Shown here: positions 49,867-58,126 of the stretch, in pieces
Layout: each line of letters starts with the position of its first letter
Numbering within the stretch: the first letter of the stretch is position 1
Assembly: GCF_026242045.1 (NCBI RefSeq)
Contig: NZ_JAPJDO010000002.1
Coordinates: 124,001-188,000 of the forward strand
Length of the DNA stretch: 64,000 nucleotides
Reading direction: 5' to 3'
DNA from: Mycobacterium pinniadriaticum
Lineage (GTDB): Bacteria; Actinomycetota; Actinomycetes; Mycobacteriales; Mycobacteriaceae
Notes under the pieces: generated by a model
Told to the model about the DNA's origin: nothing
The model's database searches: none
The model's input: only the letters and a program-made list of their open reading frames with translations
Translations under genes and position numbers: made by a program

Positions 49867-50016
49867 ACCGGTCAATATAGCGGTCCGCTGCCGCGACTCG
49901 CACTCCAGCTCGAAGAGAACCGTTCAGGGGCGGCGGTGGCCCCGCGGATGCACAAAGGTCACGACCCATTTCTGGTTCGTGACCTCATGCGCCGCAGTTC
50001 GTAGAACCGCTCATTG

Positions 50017-50099
50017 TGGGCGAAGGGGGACTTGAACCCCCACGTCCCGAAGGACACTGGCACCTGAAGCCAGCGCGTCTGCCATTCCGCCACTCGCCC
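50017..50099 (-). tRNA. leuT: tRNA-Leu (anticodon CAG)
   Basis: On the minus strand the gene starts GGGCGAGTGGCGGAATGG and ends with TTCGCCC plus discriminator A. Acceptor arms GGGCGAG and TTCGCCC pair; the anticodon stem TGGC/GCCA encloses TTCAGGT with anticodon CAG. A long variable arm and the GGGGGTTCAAGTCCCCC T-arm are present. CCA is not encoded. Length 83 nt. A leucine tRNA in this position next to fhaA is conserved in M. tuberculosis as I recall. Confidence 0.95.
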
Positions 50100-50240
50100 G
50101 AAACAACCGGGGGAGCGTATCACGGTTGATGCACTGATCCCCAACCCGCGCCCGCGGCCCCCACCAGGCCGGCGACGGCCGTCACACCCGCTCGCCCGAG
50201 GCCCTGACCTGGTGTAACGGGATTCTCAGAATTCTCATGG

Positions 50241-50270
50241 TGACGGGGCGCCGACCTGGGCCGATACCAT
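50241..50270 (+). promoter_or_regulatory. Possible fhaA promoter
   Basis: TGACGG (50241-50246) and TACCAT (50265-50270) are 18 bp apart, 54 bp before the fhaA ATG. Just upstream TTCTCA occurs twice 9 bp apart (50223-50228 and 50232-50237), a possible response-regulator direct repeat. Nothing else is seen in the 225-bp gap between tRNA-Leu and fhaA. Confidence 0.35.
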
Positions 50271-50324
50271 CAAGGGGTTATAGGCGCCGGCGCGATACGC
50301 GGCGGTCTCGAGGCAGGCGGTGAG

Positions 50325-51722
50325 ATGAGTAACCAGAGAGGTCTGGTTCAACGCATCGAGCGCAGACTCGAGAACACCGTCGGCGACGCGTTCGCCCGGG
50401 TGTTCGGCGGATCCATCGCCCCTGCGGAGGTAGAGGCCGCCTTGCGGCGGGAAGCCTCCGCCGGTGTGCAAACGCTCTCCCGCGACCAATTTTTGGCCCC
50501 CAACGAATACGTCATTACTCTCAGTGCATCCGACTTCGAGAAGGTGAGCGCGGATCGCGATCTCACCACGGACACTTTTGCCAAACACTTGGGCGGATAC
50601 ATCCGAGATCAGGGATGGCAAACGTATGGTGATGTGGTCGTCAGGTTCGAGCAGTCGCCGAGCCTGCACACCGGCCAATACCGTGCGCGCGGCGTCGTCA
50701 ATCCTGACGTCGACCCCCACCCGTCCCGAGCCAGCACCGCCCCGCCACAATCGAACCAGGCGTACACCGCAGAACCAGGAGTACCAGCGATGAGCGACAA
50801 CCCCACCTACCGCGGCGACCAGGGTCAGGGGCGGCCCGGCGACGACTACTACGACGACCGTTATCCGCGCCCGGACGAACAGCGCGGCGCCCCCGAGCAG
50901 CGCGGCTCGTACCCGCCCGAGCAAGGCGGGCCCGAGCAGGGCGGGTACGCCCCTCCGGCCGGCGAGCCGGGCTACGGCCAGCGTCAGGGCTACCCCGACC
51001 AGGGCGGCTACTCCTACGGTGCGGGCTACGAGCAGCGGCCCCCCGCCGGCGGTGGCTACGGCCAGGGGTATGACCAGGGCTACCGCCAGGGACCGCCACC
51101 CGGCTACGGCGCACCTGGCTACGGCCCGCCACAGGGCGGCTACCCGCCCCAGGGCCCGCCGGCCGGCGACTACGACTACGGCCGGGGACCGGGGCGGCAC
51201 GAGGACCCCGGCTACGGCCGGCCGGAGCATCGTCCCGCCTACCCCGACCAGGGTGGCTACGACCAGGGTTACGCCAATTACGGCCGGCCCGAGTACGGCC
51301 AGCCCGATTACGGTCGCTACGAACAGGGCGGCTACCCCGAGCCCGCCGGCCGCGACTACGACTACGGCCAGCCCCCCGGCGGCGGCTACGGCGGTTACGC
51401 CCAGCCACCCGCCCAGGGCGAGTATCCGACCGCCGGACATGCCGTCACCCTGCAGCTCGACGACGGCAGCGGACGGACCTACCAGCTGCGCGAGGGCGCC
51501 AACGTCATCGGCCGCGGCCAGGACGCCCAATTCCGGCTGCCCGACACCGGGGTGTCCCGCCGGCATCTGGAGATCCGGTGGGACGGTCAGGTCGCGTTGC
51601 TTTCCGACCTGAATTCCACCAACGGAACCACGGTCAACAACGCGCCGGTACAGGAGTGGCAGCTGGCCGACGGGGATGTCATCCGGCTCGGCCATTCCGA
51701 GATCATCGTCCGAGTTCACTAA
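50325..51722 (+). CDS. fhaA: FhaA, FHA-domain scaffold of cell-wall synthesis
   Basis: A 465-residue protein. Residues 1-125 are the DUF3662 domain (GLVQRIERRLENTVGDAF). Residues about 150-370 are a low-complexity Tyr/Gly/Gln/Pro-rich linker. Residues 380-465 are an FHA domain with VIGRGQDAQF, VSRRHLEI and NSTNGT for phosphothreonine binding. In mycobacteria FhaA binds phosphorylated MviN and affects peptidoglycan synthesis. It is shorter than the 527 residues I recall for M. tuberculosis, the difference being in the linker. It opens the stp gene run. Confidence 0.95.
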   Translation: MSNQRGLVQRIERRLENTVGDAFARVFGGSIAPAEVEAALRREASAGVQTLSRDQFLAPNEYVITLSASDFEKVSADRDLTTDTFAKHLGGYIRDQGWQTYGDVVVRFEQSPSLHTGQYRARGVVNPDVDPHPSRASTAPPQSNQAYTAEPGVPAMSDNPTYRGDQGQGRPGDDYYDDRYPRPDEQRGAPEQRGSYPPEQGGPEQGGYAPPAGEPGYGQRQGYPDQGGYSYGAGYEQRPPAGGGYGQGYDQGYRQGPPPGYGAPGYGPPQGGYPPQGPPAGDYDYGRGPGRHEDPGYGRPEHRPAYPDQGGYDQGYANYGRPEYGQPDYGRYEQGGYPEPAGRDYDYGQPPGGGYGGYAQPPAQGEYPTAGHAVTLQLDDGSGRTYQLREGANVIGRGQDAQFRLPDTGVSRRHLEIRWDGQVALLSDLNSTNGTTVNNAPVQEWQLADGDVIRLGHSEIIVRVH

Positions 51723-51873
51723 GGTCGGCGGGGGCCGCAGCTCGGGTGACGCGGGAGTGGCTTCACCCGCGCACCCACCGGTGTCCAAGTATCGTGACGG
51801 TGCCGAAGTCGGCCCGGTGCCTGCTGGTATCCCGGGAACGGCGTGCGGGGCATGAGGACGGAGAGGACGCCGG

Positions 51874-52341
51874 ATGCAGGGACTAGTTCTGCAGCTGACG
51901 CGCGCCGGCTTCCTGCTGTTGCTGTGGCTGTTCATCTGGTCTGTGCTGCGCATACTGCGCAACGACATCTACGCGCCCACCGGCGCGGTGATGGTGCGCC
52001 GGGGCCTGGCGCTGCGCGGCACACTGCTGCCGTCGCGCCAACAGCGCCACGCCGCCCGCTATCTGGTGGTCACCGAGGGGACACTGGCCGGTACCCGGAT
52101 TACCCTGGGAACTCAACCGGTTCTGATCGGGCGCGCCGATGACTCCACCCTGGTGCTCACCGACGACTACTCCTCCACCCGCCACGCCCGGCTGTCCCCG
52201 CGCGGTTCCGAGTGGTATGTGGAAGACCTAGGATCGACGAACGGCACATACCTCGACAGGGCGAAGGTGACGACGGCAGTACGCGTTCCGATTGGCACGC
52301 CGGTGCACATCGGCAAGACGGTAATCGAGCTGCGCCCGTGA
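51874..52341 (+). CDS. fhaB: FhaB (FipA), membrane-anchored FHA protein
   Basis: A 155-residue protein with an N-terminal membrane helix (FLLLLWLFIWSVLRIL) and a C-terminal FHA domain (VLIGRADDS, STRHARL, GSTNGTYLD). Its length equals that recalled for Rv0019c. It is a substrate of PknA/PknB and links the kinases to division proteins such as FtsZ and FtsQ. GGAGAGGACGCCGG precedes the ATG. Its stop overlaps pstP (GTGA), the first of several coupled junctions. Confidence 0.95.
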   Translation: MQGLVLQLTRAGFLLLLWLFIWSVLRILRNDIYAPTGAVMVRRGLALRGTLLPSRQQRHAARYLVVTEGTLAGTRITLGTQPVLIGRADDSTLVLTDDYSSTRHARLSPRGSEWYVEDLGSTNGTYLDRAKVTTAVRVPIGTPVHIGKTVIELRP

Positions 52342-53945
52342 CCCTTGTCCTTCGCTATGCCGCCCGCAGCGACCGCGGGCTCGTGCGCGCCAACAACGAG
52401 GACTCGGTCTACGCCGGCGCGCGACTACTCGCGCTGGCCGACGGGATGGGCGGGCACGCCGCCGGCGAGGTGGCGTCCCAGCTGGTGATCGCCGCGCTGG
52501 CCCACCTCGACGACGACGAGCCGGGCGGCGACTTGCTGAGCAAGCTCGACGACGCGGTGCACGAAGGCAACTCGGCCATCGCCGCGCACGTCGAGATGGA
52601 GCCCGAGCTCGAGGGCATGGGAACCACCTTGACCGCAATTCTGTTCGCGGGCAACAGACTCGGGCTGGTGCACATCGGCGACTCCCGCGGATATCTGCTG
52701 CGCGACGGAGAGCTGACGCAGATCACCAAGGACGACACCTTCGTCCAGACCCTGGTCGACGAGGGCCGCATCACCGCCGAAGAGGCGCACAGCCACCCGC
52801 AGCGCTCCTTGATCATGCGCGCCCTGACCGGGCATGAGGTGGAACCGACGCTGATCATGCGCGAGGCCAAGGAGGGCGACCGCTATCTGCTGTGCTCCGA
52901 CGGGCTGTCCGACCCGGTCAGCCAGGAGACCATCCTGGAGGCGCTGCAGATTCCCGATGTCGCCGAAAGCGCCGACCGGCTCATCGAGTTGGCCCTGCGC
53001 GGCGGCGGCCCGGACAACGTGACCGTGGTGGTGGCCGATGTCGTCGACCACGACTACGGCGGGCAGACCCAGCCGATCCTGGCCGGGGCGGTCTCCGGCA
53101 ACGACGACGACCCCGCGCCACCGAACACCGCCGCGGGTCGCGCGTCGGCCATCACCCCCCGGCCCGCGGCCGCCAAGCGGGTGGTGGTCGAACCCGAACC
53201 GCCGGCCAAACCGCGTTCACGCAGGCGGATGATCATCGCCGCGGCGGTGGTGCTGCTGCTGGTGCTGGCCGGTCTGGCGGTGGGCCGCGCGATCATCCGC
53301 AGTAACTATTACGTCAGCGCCTACGACAGCACGGTGGCGATCATGCGCGGGGTCGAAGGTTCGATACTGGGCGTCCCGCTGCAGGAGCCCTATCTGCTGG
53401 GCTGCCTCAACGACCGCAACGAGCTGTCCCAGATCAGCTACGGCCAGCCGACCGACTCACTCGGCTGCAAGCTGATGCGACTGCAGGACCTGCGCCCCTC
53501 CGAACGTGCCCAGGTGTCGGCCGGGCTTCCCGCCGGCAGCCTCGACGACGCGATCGGGCAGCTGCGGGAGCTCGCGCACAGCTCGCTGCTGCCGCCCTGC
53601 GCGCCGCCGCCGACCACCACACCGAGCACCACCGCGGCCGCTTCGCCCACCACGACTCCGGCTCCGAGCGCATCTCCTGCGCCGGGGCCGTCGTCGAGCT
53701 CGGCCCGCTCCACGCCGGCACCGACATCGAGTCCGTCGCCGTCGGCAACGCCCACACCGTCGACCACGCCCACACCTGCGCCGTCGCCCTCACCAGTCTC
53801 CAGCCCCAGCCCCACGTCGAGTGAAAGCAGTACCGCCGCAACCTCTTCCGGCGCGCCAGCCCTTCCGACGACACCGGCGCCCACGGTGACGCAACTGCCC
53901 GCGGCGCCGCCGCAGCCGGGCATCGACTGCCGGGCGGCGACATGA
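52338..53945 (+). CDS. pstP: PstP, PP2C-type Ser/Thr phosphatase
   Basis: A 535-residue protein with GTG start. The PP2C domain (residues 5-240) has RSDRGLVRANNEDS, ADGMGGHAAGE, HIGDSRGY and GGPDNVT with the metal-binding Asp residues. A juxtamembrane segment, one helix (MIIAAAVVLLLVLAGLAVG near 300) and an extracellular part follow. The last 110 residues are almost only Ser, Thr, Pro and Ala, a likely O-mannosylated tail. It dephosphorylates PknA, PknB and their substrates. Its end overlaps rodA by 4 bp. Confidence 0.95.
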   Translation: MTLVLRYAARSDRGLVRANNEDSVYAGARLLALADGMGGHAAGEVASQLVIAALAHLDDDEPGGDLLSKLDDAVHEGNSAIAAHVEMEPELEGMGTTLTAILFAGNRLGLVHIGDSRGYLLRDGELTQITKDDTFVQTLVDEGRITAEEAHSHPQRSLIMRALTGHEVEPTLIMREAKEGDRYLLCSDGLSDPVSQETILEALQIPDVAESADRLIELALRGGGPDNVTVVVADVVDHDYGGQTQPILAGAVSGNDDDPAPPNTAAGRASAITPRPAAAKRVVVEPEPPAKPRSRRRMIIAAAVVLLLVLAGLAVGRAIIRSNYYVSAYDSTVAIMRGVEGSILGVPLQEPYLLGCLNDRNELSQISYGQPTDSLGCKLMRLQDLRPSERAQVSAGLPAGSLDDAIGQLRELAHSSLLPPCAPPPTTTPSTTAAASPTTTPAPSASPAPGPSSSSARSTPAPTSSPSPSATPTPSTTPTPAPSPSPVSSPSPTSSESSTAATSSGAPALPTTPAPTVTQLPAAPPQPGIDCRAAT

Positions 53946-55345
53946 GCACCCAGCCCCAATCACCCGTGACGCTGGCGCCGGTGACGCCAACCCGGCGCAA
54001 TGCCGAGCTTGCCCTGCTGTGCTTCGCCACCCTGATCACCGTCGTGGCGCTGCTGATCGTCGAGGCGAATCAGGAGCAGGGCATCAGCTGGGATCTGGCC
54101 AGTTCCACGCTGGCGTTCCTCACCCTGTTCGTCTGCGCCCACCTCGCGATCCGCCGTTTCGCGCCGTACGCCGACCCGGTACTGCTGCCGGTGGTGGCGC
54201 TGCTCAACGGACTGGGCCTGGTCATGATCCACCGCCTGGACCTGATTCCCGGCGCGCTGACCCCACACCGGGGCCCCAGCGAAGAGCAGCAGATGTTGTG
54301 GACCCTGGTCGGCGTCGTCGGCTTCTCGCTGGTGGTCGTCTTCCTCAAGGACCACCGCATCCTGGCCCGCTACGGCTACACGTTCGGACTGGCCGGGCTT
54401 GTGCTGCTGGCGATTCCGGCGCTGCTGCCGAGTCAGTTCTCCGAGACCAACGGCGCCAAGATCTGGATTCGATTCCCGGGCTTCAGTATTCAGCCCGCCG
54501 AGTTCTCCAAGATCCTGCTGCTGATCTTCTTCGCGGCCGTGCTCGTCGCCAAGCGCAACGTATTCACCAGCGCGGGTAAACACTTCCTGGGGACCGACGT
54601 GCCCCGGCCACGCGATCTGGCGCCGCTGCTGGCGGCGTGGATCATCTCCGTCGGGGTCATGGTTTTCGAGAAGGACCTGGGTACTTCGCTGCTGCTGTAC
54701 GCCTCGTTCCTGGTCATGGTCTACATCGCCACCGACCGGTTCAGCTGGGTGGTCATCGGACTGACGTTGTTCGCCGCAGGCAGCGTGGTGGCCTACTACC
54801 TGTTCGACCATGTCCGCGTTCGGGTGCAGACCTGGCTGGATCCGTTCGGCGACCCCGAGGGCACCGGCTACCAAATGGTGCAGGCGCAGTTCAGCTTCGC
54901 CACCGGCGGCATCTTCGGCACCGGGCTGGGCAACGGTCAGCCGGGCACCGTTCCCGCCGCATCGACCGATTTCATCATCGCGGCGATCGGCGAGGAGCTC
55001 GGGCTGGTCGGCCTGGCCGGGGTGCTGATGCTCTACACCATCGTGATCGTGCGCGGGCTGCGCACCGCGATCGCCGTGCGGGACAGCTTCGGCAAGCTGT
55101 TGGCAGCGGGGCTGGCCTCGACACTGGCGATCCAGCTGTTCATCGTCGTCGGCGGCGTCACCGGGTTGATCCCGCTGACCGGGCTGACCACACCGTGGAT
55201 GTCCTACGGCGGCTCGTCACTGGTGGCCAACTATCTGCTGCTGGCGATCCTGGTCAAGATCTCACACGCCGCCCGGCGCCCGATCATCACCAACCCGCAC
55301 GCGTCGCTCGCGGCGTCCAGCACCGAGGTGATCGAGCGGGTATGA
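53942..55345 (+). CDS. rodA: RodA, SEDS peptidoglycan glycosyltransferase
   Basis: A 467-residue protein with about 12 membrane helices. The SEDS signatures are IQPAEFSKILLLIFFA, GTGLGNGQPGTVPAASTDFI (with the catalytic-loop Asp) and TGLTTPWMSYGGSS. It polymerises lipid II during elongation together with the class B PBP encoded next to it. ATGA overlaps join it to pstP and pbpA. Length equals the M. tuberculosis protein within two residues as I recall. Confidence 0.95.
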   Translation: MSTQPQSPVTLAPVTPTRRNAELALLCFATLITVVALLIVEANQEQGISWDLASSTLAFLTLFVCAHLAIRRFAPYADPVLLPVVALLNGLGLVMIHRLDLIPGALTPHRGPSEEQQMLWTLVGVVGFSLVVVFLKDHRILARYGYTFGLAGLVLLAIPALLPSQFSETNGAKIWIRFPGFSIQPAEFSKILLLIFFAAVLVAKRNVFTSAGKHFLGTDVPRPRDLAPLLAAWIISVGVMVFEKDLGTSLLLYASFLVMVYIATDRFSWVVIGLTLFAAGSVVAYYLFDHVRVRVQTWLDPFGDPEGTGYQMVQAQFSFATGGIFGTGLGNGQPGTVPAASTDFIIAAIGEELGLVGLAGVLMLYTIVIVRGLRTAIAVRDSFGKLLAAGLASTLAIQLFIVVGGVTGLIPLTGLTTPWMSYGGSSLVANYLLLAILVKISHAARRPIITNPHASLAASSTEVIERV

Positions 55346-56817
55346 ACACCTCACTGCGCCGCATATCGGTGACCATCATGGCGTTGATCGTGCTGCTATT
55401 GGTCAACGCGACGATCACCCAGGTCTTCCGCGCCGACGGCCTGCGGGCCGATCCGCGCAACCAGCGGGTGCTGCTCGACGAATACTCGCGCCAGCGTGGC
55501 CAGATCACCGCCGGCGGCCAGCTGCTGGCCTATTCGGTGTCCACCAACGGCCACTATCGGTTCCTGCGGGTCTACCCGAACCCGTACGTCTACGCACCGG
55601 TCACCGGTTTCTATTCGCTGCGGTACTCCAGCACCGGACTGGAACGCGCCGAGGACAGCATCCTCAACGGCTCGGATCAGCGGCTGTTCGGGCGGCGGCT
55701 GGCCGACTTCTTCACCGGGCGCGACCCGCGCGGCGGCAACGTCGATACGACGATCGTGCCGAGGATTCAGCAGGCCGCCTGGGAGGCGATGCAGCAGGGC
55801 TGCACCGGCGGCTGCCGCGGCGCGGTGGTGGCCCTGGAGCCGTCCACCGGCAAGATTCTGGCGATGGTGTCCTCGCCGTCGTACGACCCGAATCTGCTGG
55901 CCGCCCATGACACCGACGAACAGGGCACCGCCTGGCAGCAGCTGCGCGACGACCCAGGCTCGCCGCTGACCAACCGCGCCATCGCCGAGACGTTCCCGCC
56001 GGGCTCGACCTTCAAAGTGGTCACCACCGCGGCGGCGTTGGAGTCCGGGATCACCGACAACGACCAGCTCACCGCGGCGCCGAAGATCCAGCTGCCGAAC
56101 AGCACCGCTACCCTGGAGAACTACGACGGCTCGCCATGCGGGGGCGGCCCCACCGCCTCGCTGCGCGAGGCTTTCGCCCGATCCTGCAATACCGCTTTCG
56201 TCGAACTGGGTATCCGGGTGGGTGCCGACGCCCTGCGCAGCACCGCGCAGGCGTTCGGGTTCGACAGTCCGCCGGCGCCGATCCCGCTGGAGGTCGCGGA
56301 GTCGACGATCGGCCCGATCGCCGACGCGGCCGCCCTGGGGATGTCGAGCATGGGTCAGAAGGACGTGGCAGTGACACCCTTGCAGAACGCCGAGGTGGCA
56401 GCCGCGATCGCGAATTCGGGTGTGCTGATGCAGCCCTACCTGGTGAACAGCCTCACGGCACCCGACTTGTCCAACATCAGTACCGCGGCCCCCAAGGAAG
56501 TGCGCCGGGCCGTGTCGCCCCAGGTCGCGGCTAAGCTAACGGATTTGATGATCGGCGCCGAGCAGATGACCCAGCAGAAAGGGGCGATTCCCGGCGTGCA
56601 GATCGCATCCAAGACGGGTACCGCCGAGCACGGTACCGACCCGCGTAACACCCCGCCGCACGCCTGGTACATCGCGTTCGCGCCGGCCCAAAGCCCCAAG
56701 GTGGCGGTGGCGGTGCTGATCGAGGACGGCGGGGACCGGCTGTCGGCCACCGGTGGTGCGCTGGCCGCCCCGGTCGGCCGGGCCACCATCGCGGCGGCAC
56801 TTCAGGGGGCGTCATGA
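55342..56817 (+). CDS. pbpA: PbpA, class B penicillin-binding protein (transpeptidase)
   Basis: A 491-residue protein with an N-terminal membrane anchor ([18 protein letters not shown]). The transpeptidase domain has STFK in PPGSTFKVV (active Ser), SCN in FARSCNTAF, and KTG in [10 protein letters not shown]. It cross-links peptidoglycan made by RodA and is regulated by PknB phosphorylation in M. tuberculosis. Its stop was probably once overlapped by the pknA start; a 35-bp insertion now separates them. Confidence 0.95.
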   Translation: MNTSLRRISVTIMALIVLLLVNATITQVFRADGLRADPRNQRVLLDEYSRQRGQITAGGQLLAYSVSTNGHYRFLRVYPNPYVYAPVTGFYSLRYSSTGLERAEDSILNGSDQRLFGRRLADFFTGRDPRGGNVDTTIVPRIQQAAWEAMQQGCTGGCRGAVVALEPSTGKILAMVSSPSYDPNLLAAHDTDEQGTAWQQLRDDPGSPLTNRAIAETFPPGSTFKVVTTAAALESGITDNDQLTAAPKIQLPNSTATLENYDGSPCGGGPTASLREAFARSCNTAFVELGIRVGADALRSTAQAFGFDSPPAPIPLEVAESTIGPIADAAALGMSSMGQKDVAVTPLQNAEVAAAIANSGVLMQPYLVNSLTAPDLSNISTAAPKEVRRAVSPQVAAKLTDLMIGAEQMTQQKGAIPGVQIASKTGTAEHGTDPRNTPPHAWYIAFAPAQSPKVAVAVLIEDGGDRLSATGGALAAPVGRATIAAALQGAS

Positions 56818-56860
56818 GCCCCCGCAGGCGAGCGAAGCGAGGCAAGCAATGAGCCCCCGC
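56814..56860 (+). repeat. 35-bp insertion with 12-bp direct repeat at the pbpA-pknA junction
   Basis: ATGAGCCCCCGC occurs at 56814-56825 and again at 56849-56860. Between them is GGCGAGCGAAGCGAGGCAA (within 56826-56848). The first copy contains the pbpA stop in an ATGA; the second copy is the pknA start. Deleting one 35-bp period recreates an ATGA overlap like those at the other junctions of the operon. Confidence 0.8.
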
Positions 56861-58126
56861 GTTGGAGTGACGCTGTCGGGCCGTTACCGCCTGCAACGGC
56901 TGATCGCCACCGGCGGCATGGGCCAGGTGTGGGAGGCCGTCGACAGCCGGTTGGGGCGCCGGGTCGCCATCAAAGTGCTCAAGCAGGAGTTCTCCTCCGA
57001 CCCTGAGTTCGTCGAACGGTTCCGGGCCGAGGCGCGCACCGTCGCCATGCTCAATCACCCCGGCATCGCGGCCGTGCACGACTACGGCGAAACCGATATG
57101 GAGGGCGAGGGTCGCACCGCCTACCTGGTGATGGAATTGATCAACGGGGAACCACTGAACTCGGTGATCAAACGCACTGGCCGGTTGTCCCTGCGGCACG
57201 CCCTGGACATGCTCGAACAGACCGGGCGAGCACTGCAGGTGGCGCACGCCGCCGGCCTGGTGCACCGCGACGTCAAGCCCGGCAACATCCTCATCACGCC
57301 GACGGGTCAGGTGAAGCTGACGGACTTCGGTATCGCCAAAGCCGTCGACGCCGCCCCGGTCACCCAGACCGGAATGGTGATGGGCACCGCCCAGTACATC
57401 GCGCCCGAGCAGGCCCTGGGCCACGACGCCACCGCAGCGAGCGACGTGTACTCGCTGGGAGTCGTTGGCTACGAATCGGTTTCGGGCAAGCGTCCGTTCA
57501 TGGGCGACGGTGCGCTCACCGTGGCGATGAAGCACATCAAGGAGACGCCCGCACCGCTGCCGGCCGATCTCCCACCCAACGTGCGCGAGCTCATCGAGAT
57601 CACCCTGGTGAAGAACCCGGGCATGCGTTACCGCAACGGTGGGCAGTTCGCCGATGCGGTGGCCGCGGTGCGGGCGGGCCGACGCCCACCACGGCCCAAC
57701 TCGTCGCCGACCATCCGCGCCACGCCGGCTTCGATCCCCGGCAGTTCCCCGCGCCTGCCCGCGGCCCCCGCCACCGGGATGCGGCCACGCGCCAACACCG
57801 GCAGTCACCGCCCACCACCGCCCCGGCGCACCTTCTCCTCGGGTCAGCGGGCCCTGCTGTGGGCCGCCGGTGTGCTGGGCGCCCTGGCGATCATCAGCGC
57901 CATCCTGATCGTGCTCGCCGATCGCCAGAACAAAGAGAACAAACCGGTCGAGCAGACGGTGACCGACACGGTCCCCCCGACCAGCCAGTCGGCGCCGGCC
58001 GGTTGGACGGATGACTCGCTCACCGGTAAATCTGGAAGGCAGATCGGGCTAATCCGATTCACTTCGGCCAGCGTGGCCATCACCGCCCTGGCCGAGCCCG
58101 ATCGACACGACGAGAAACCGCAATGA
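56849..58126 (+). CDS. pknA: PknA, Ser/Thr protein kinase
   Basis: A 425-residue kinase. The Gly-rich loop is [11 protein letters not shown], Lys in [10 protein letters not shown], catalytic [11 protein letters not shown] in LTDFGIAKA, and activation loop Thr in [13 protein letters not shown] Pro/Arg-rich juxtamembrane region (300-355) precedes one membrane helix ([22 protein letters not shown]) and a short external tail without PASTA repeats. It acts with PknB on cell-shape and division proteins. The start at 56849 begins the second copy of a 12-bp repeat; pknB overlaps its end (ATGA). Confidence 0.95.
   Translation: MSPRVGVTLSGRYRLQRLIATGGMGQVWEAVDSRLGRRVAIKVLKQEFSSDPEFVERFRAEARTVAMLNHPGIAAVHDYGETDMEGEGRTAYLVMELINGEPLNSVIKRTGRLSLRHALDMLEQTGRALQVAHAAGLVHRDVKPGNILITPTGQVKLTDFGIAKAVDAAPVTQTGMVMGTAQYIAPEQALGHDATAASDVYSLGVVGYESVSGKRPFMGDGALTVAMKHIKETPAPLPADLPPNVRELIEITLVKNPGMRYRNGGQFADAVAAVRAGRRPPRPNSSPTIRATPASIPGSSPRLPAAPATGMRPRANTGSHRPPPPRRTFSSGQRALLWAAGVLGALAIISAILIVLADRQNKENKPVEQTVTDTVPPTSQSAPAGWTDDSLTGKSGRQIGLIRFTSASVAITALAEPDRHDEKPQ

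Noticed and set aside
49959..50144. Reading frame across the tRNA gene giving a 61-residue protein
   Set aside because: It is the translated shadow of tRNA-Leu; the cloverleaf explains the sequence fully.
50698..51408. Arg/Gly-rich minus-strand frame opposite fhaA
   Set aside because: It mirrors the repetitive Tyr/Gly/Gln linker of FhaA and has no independent support.
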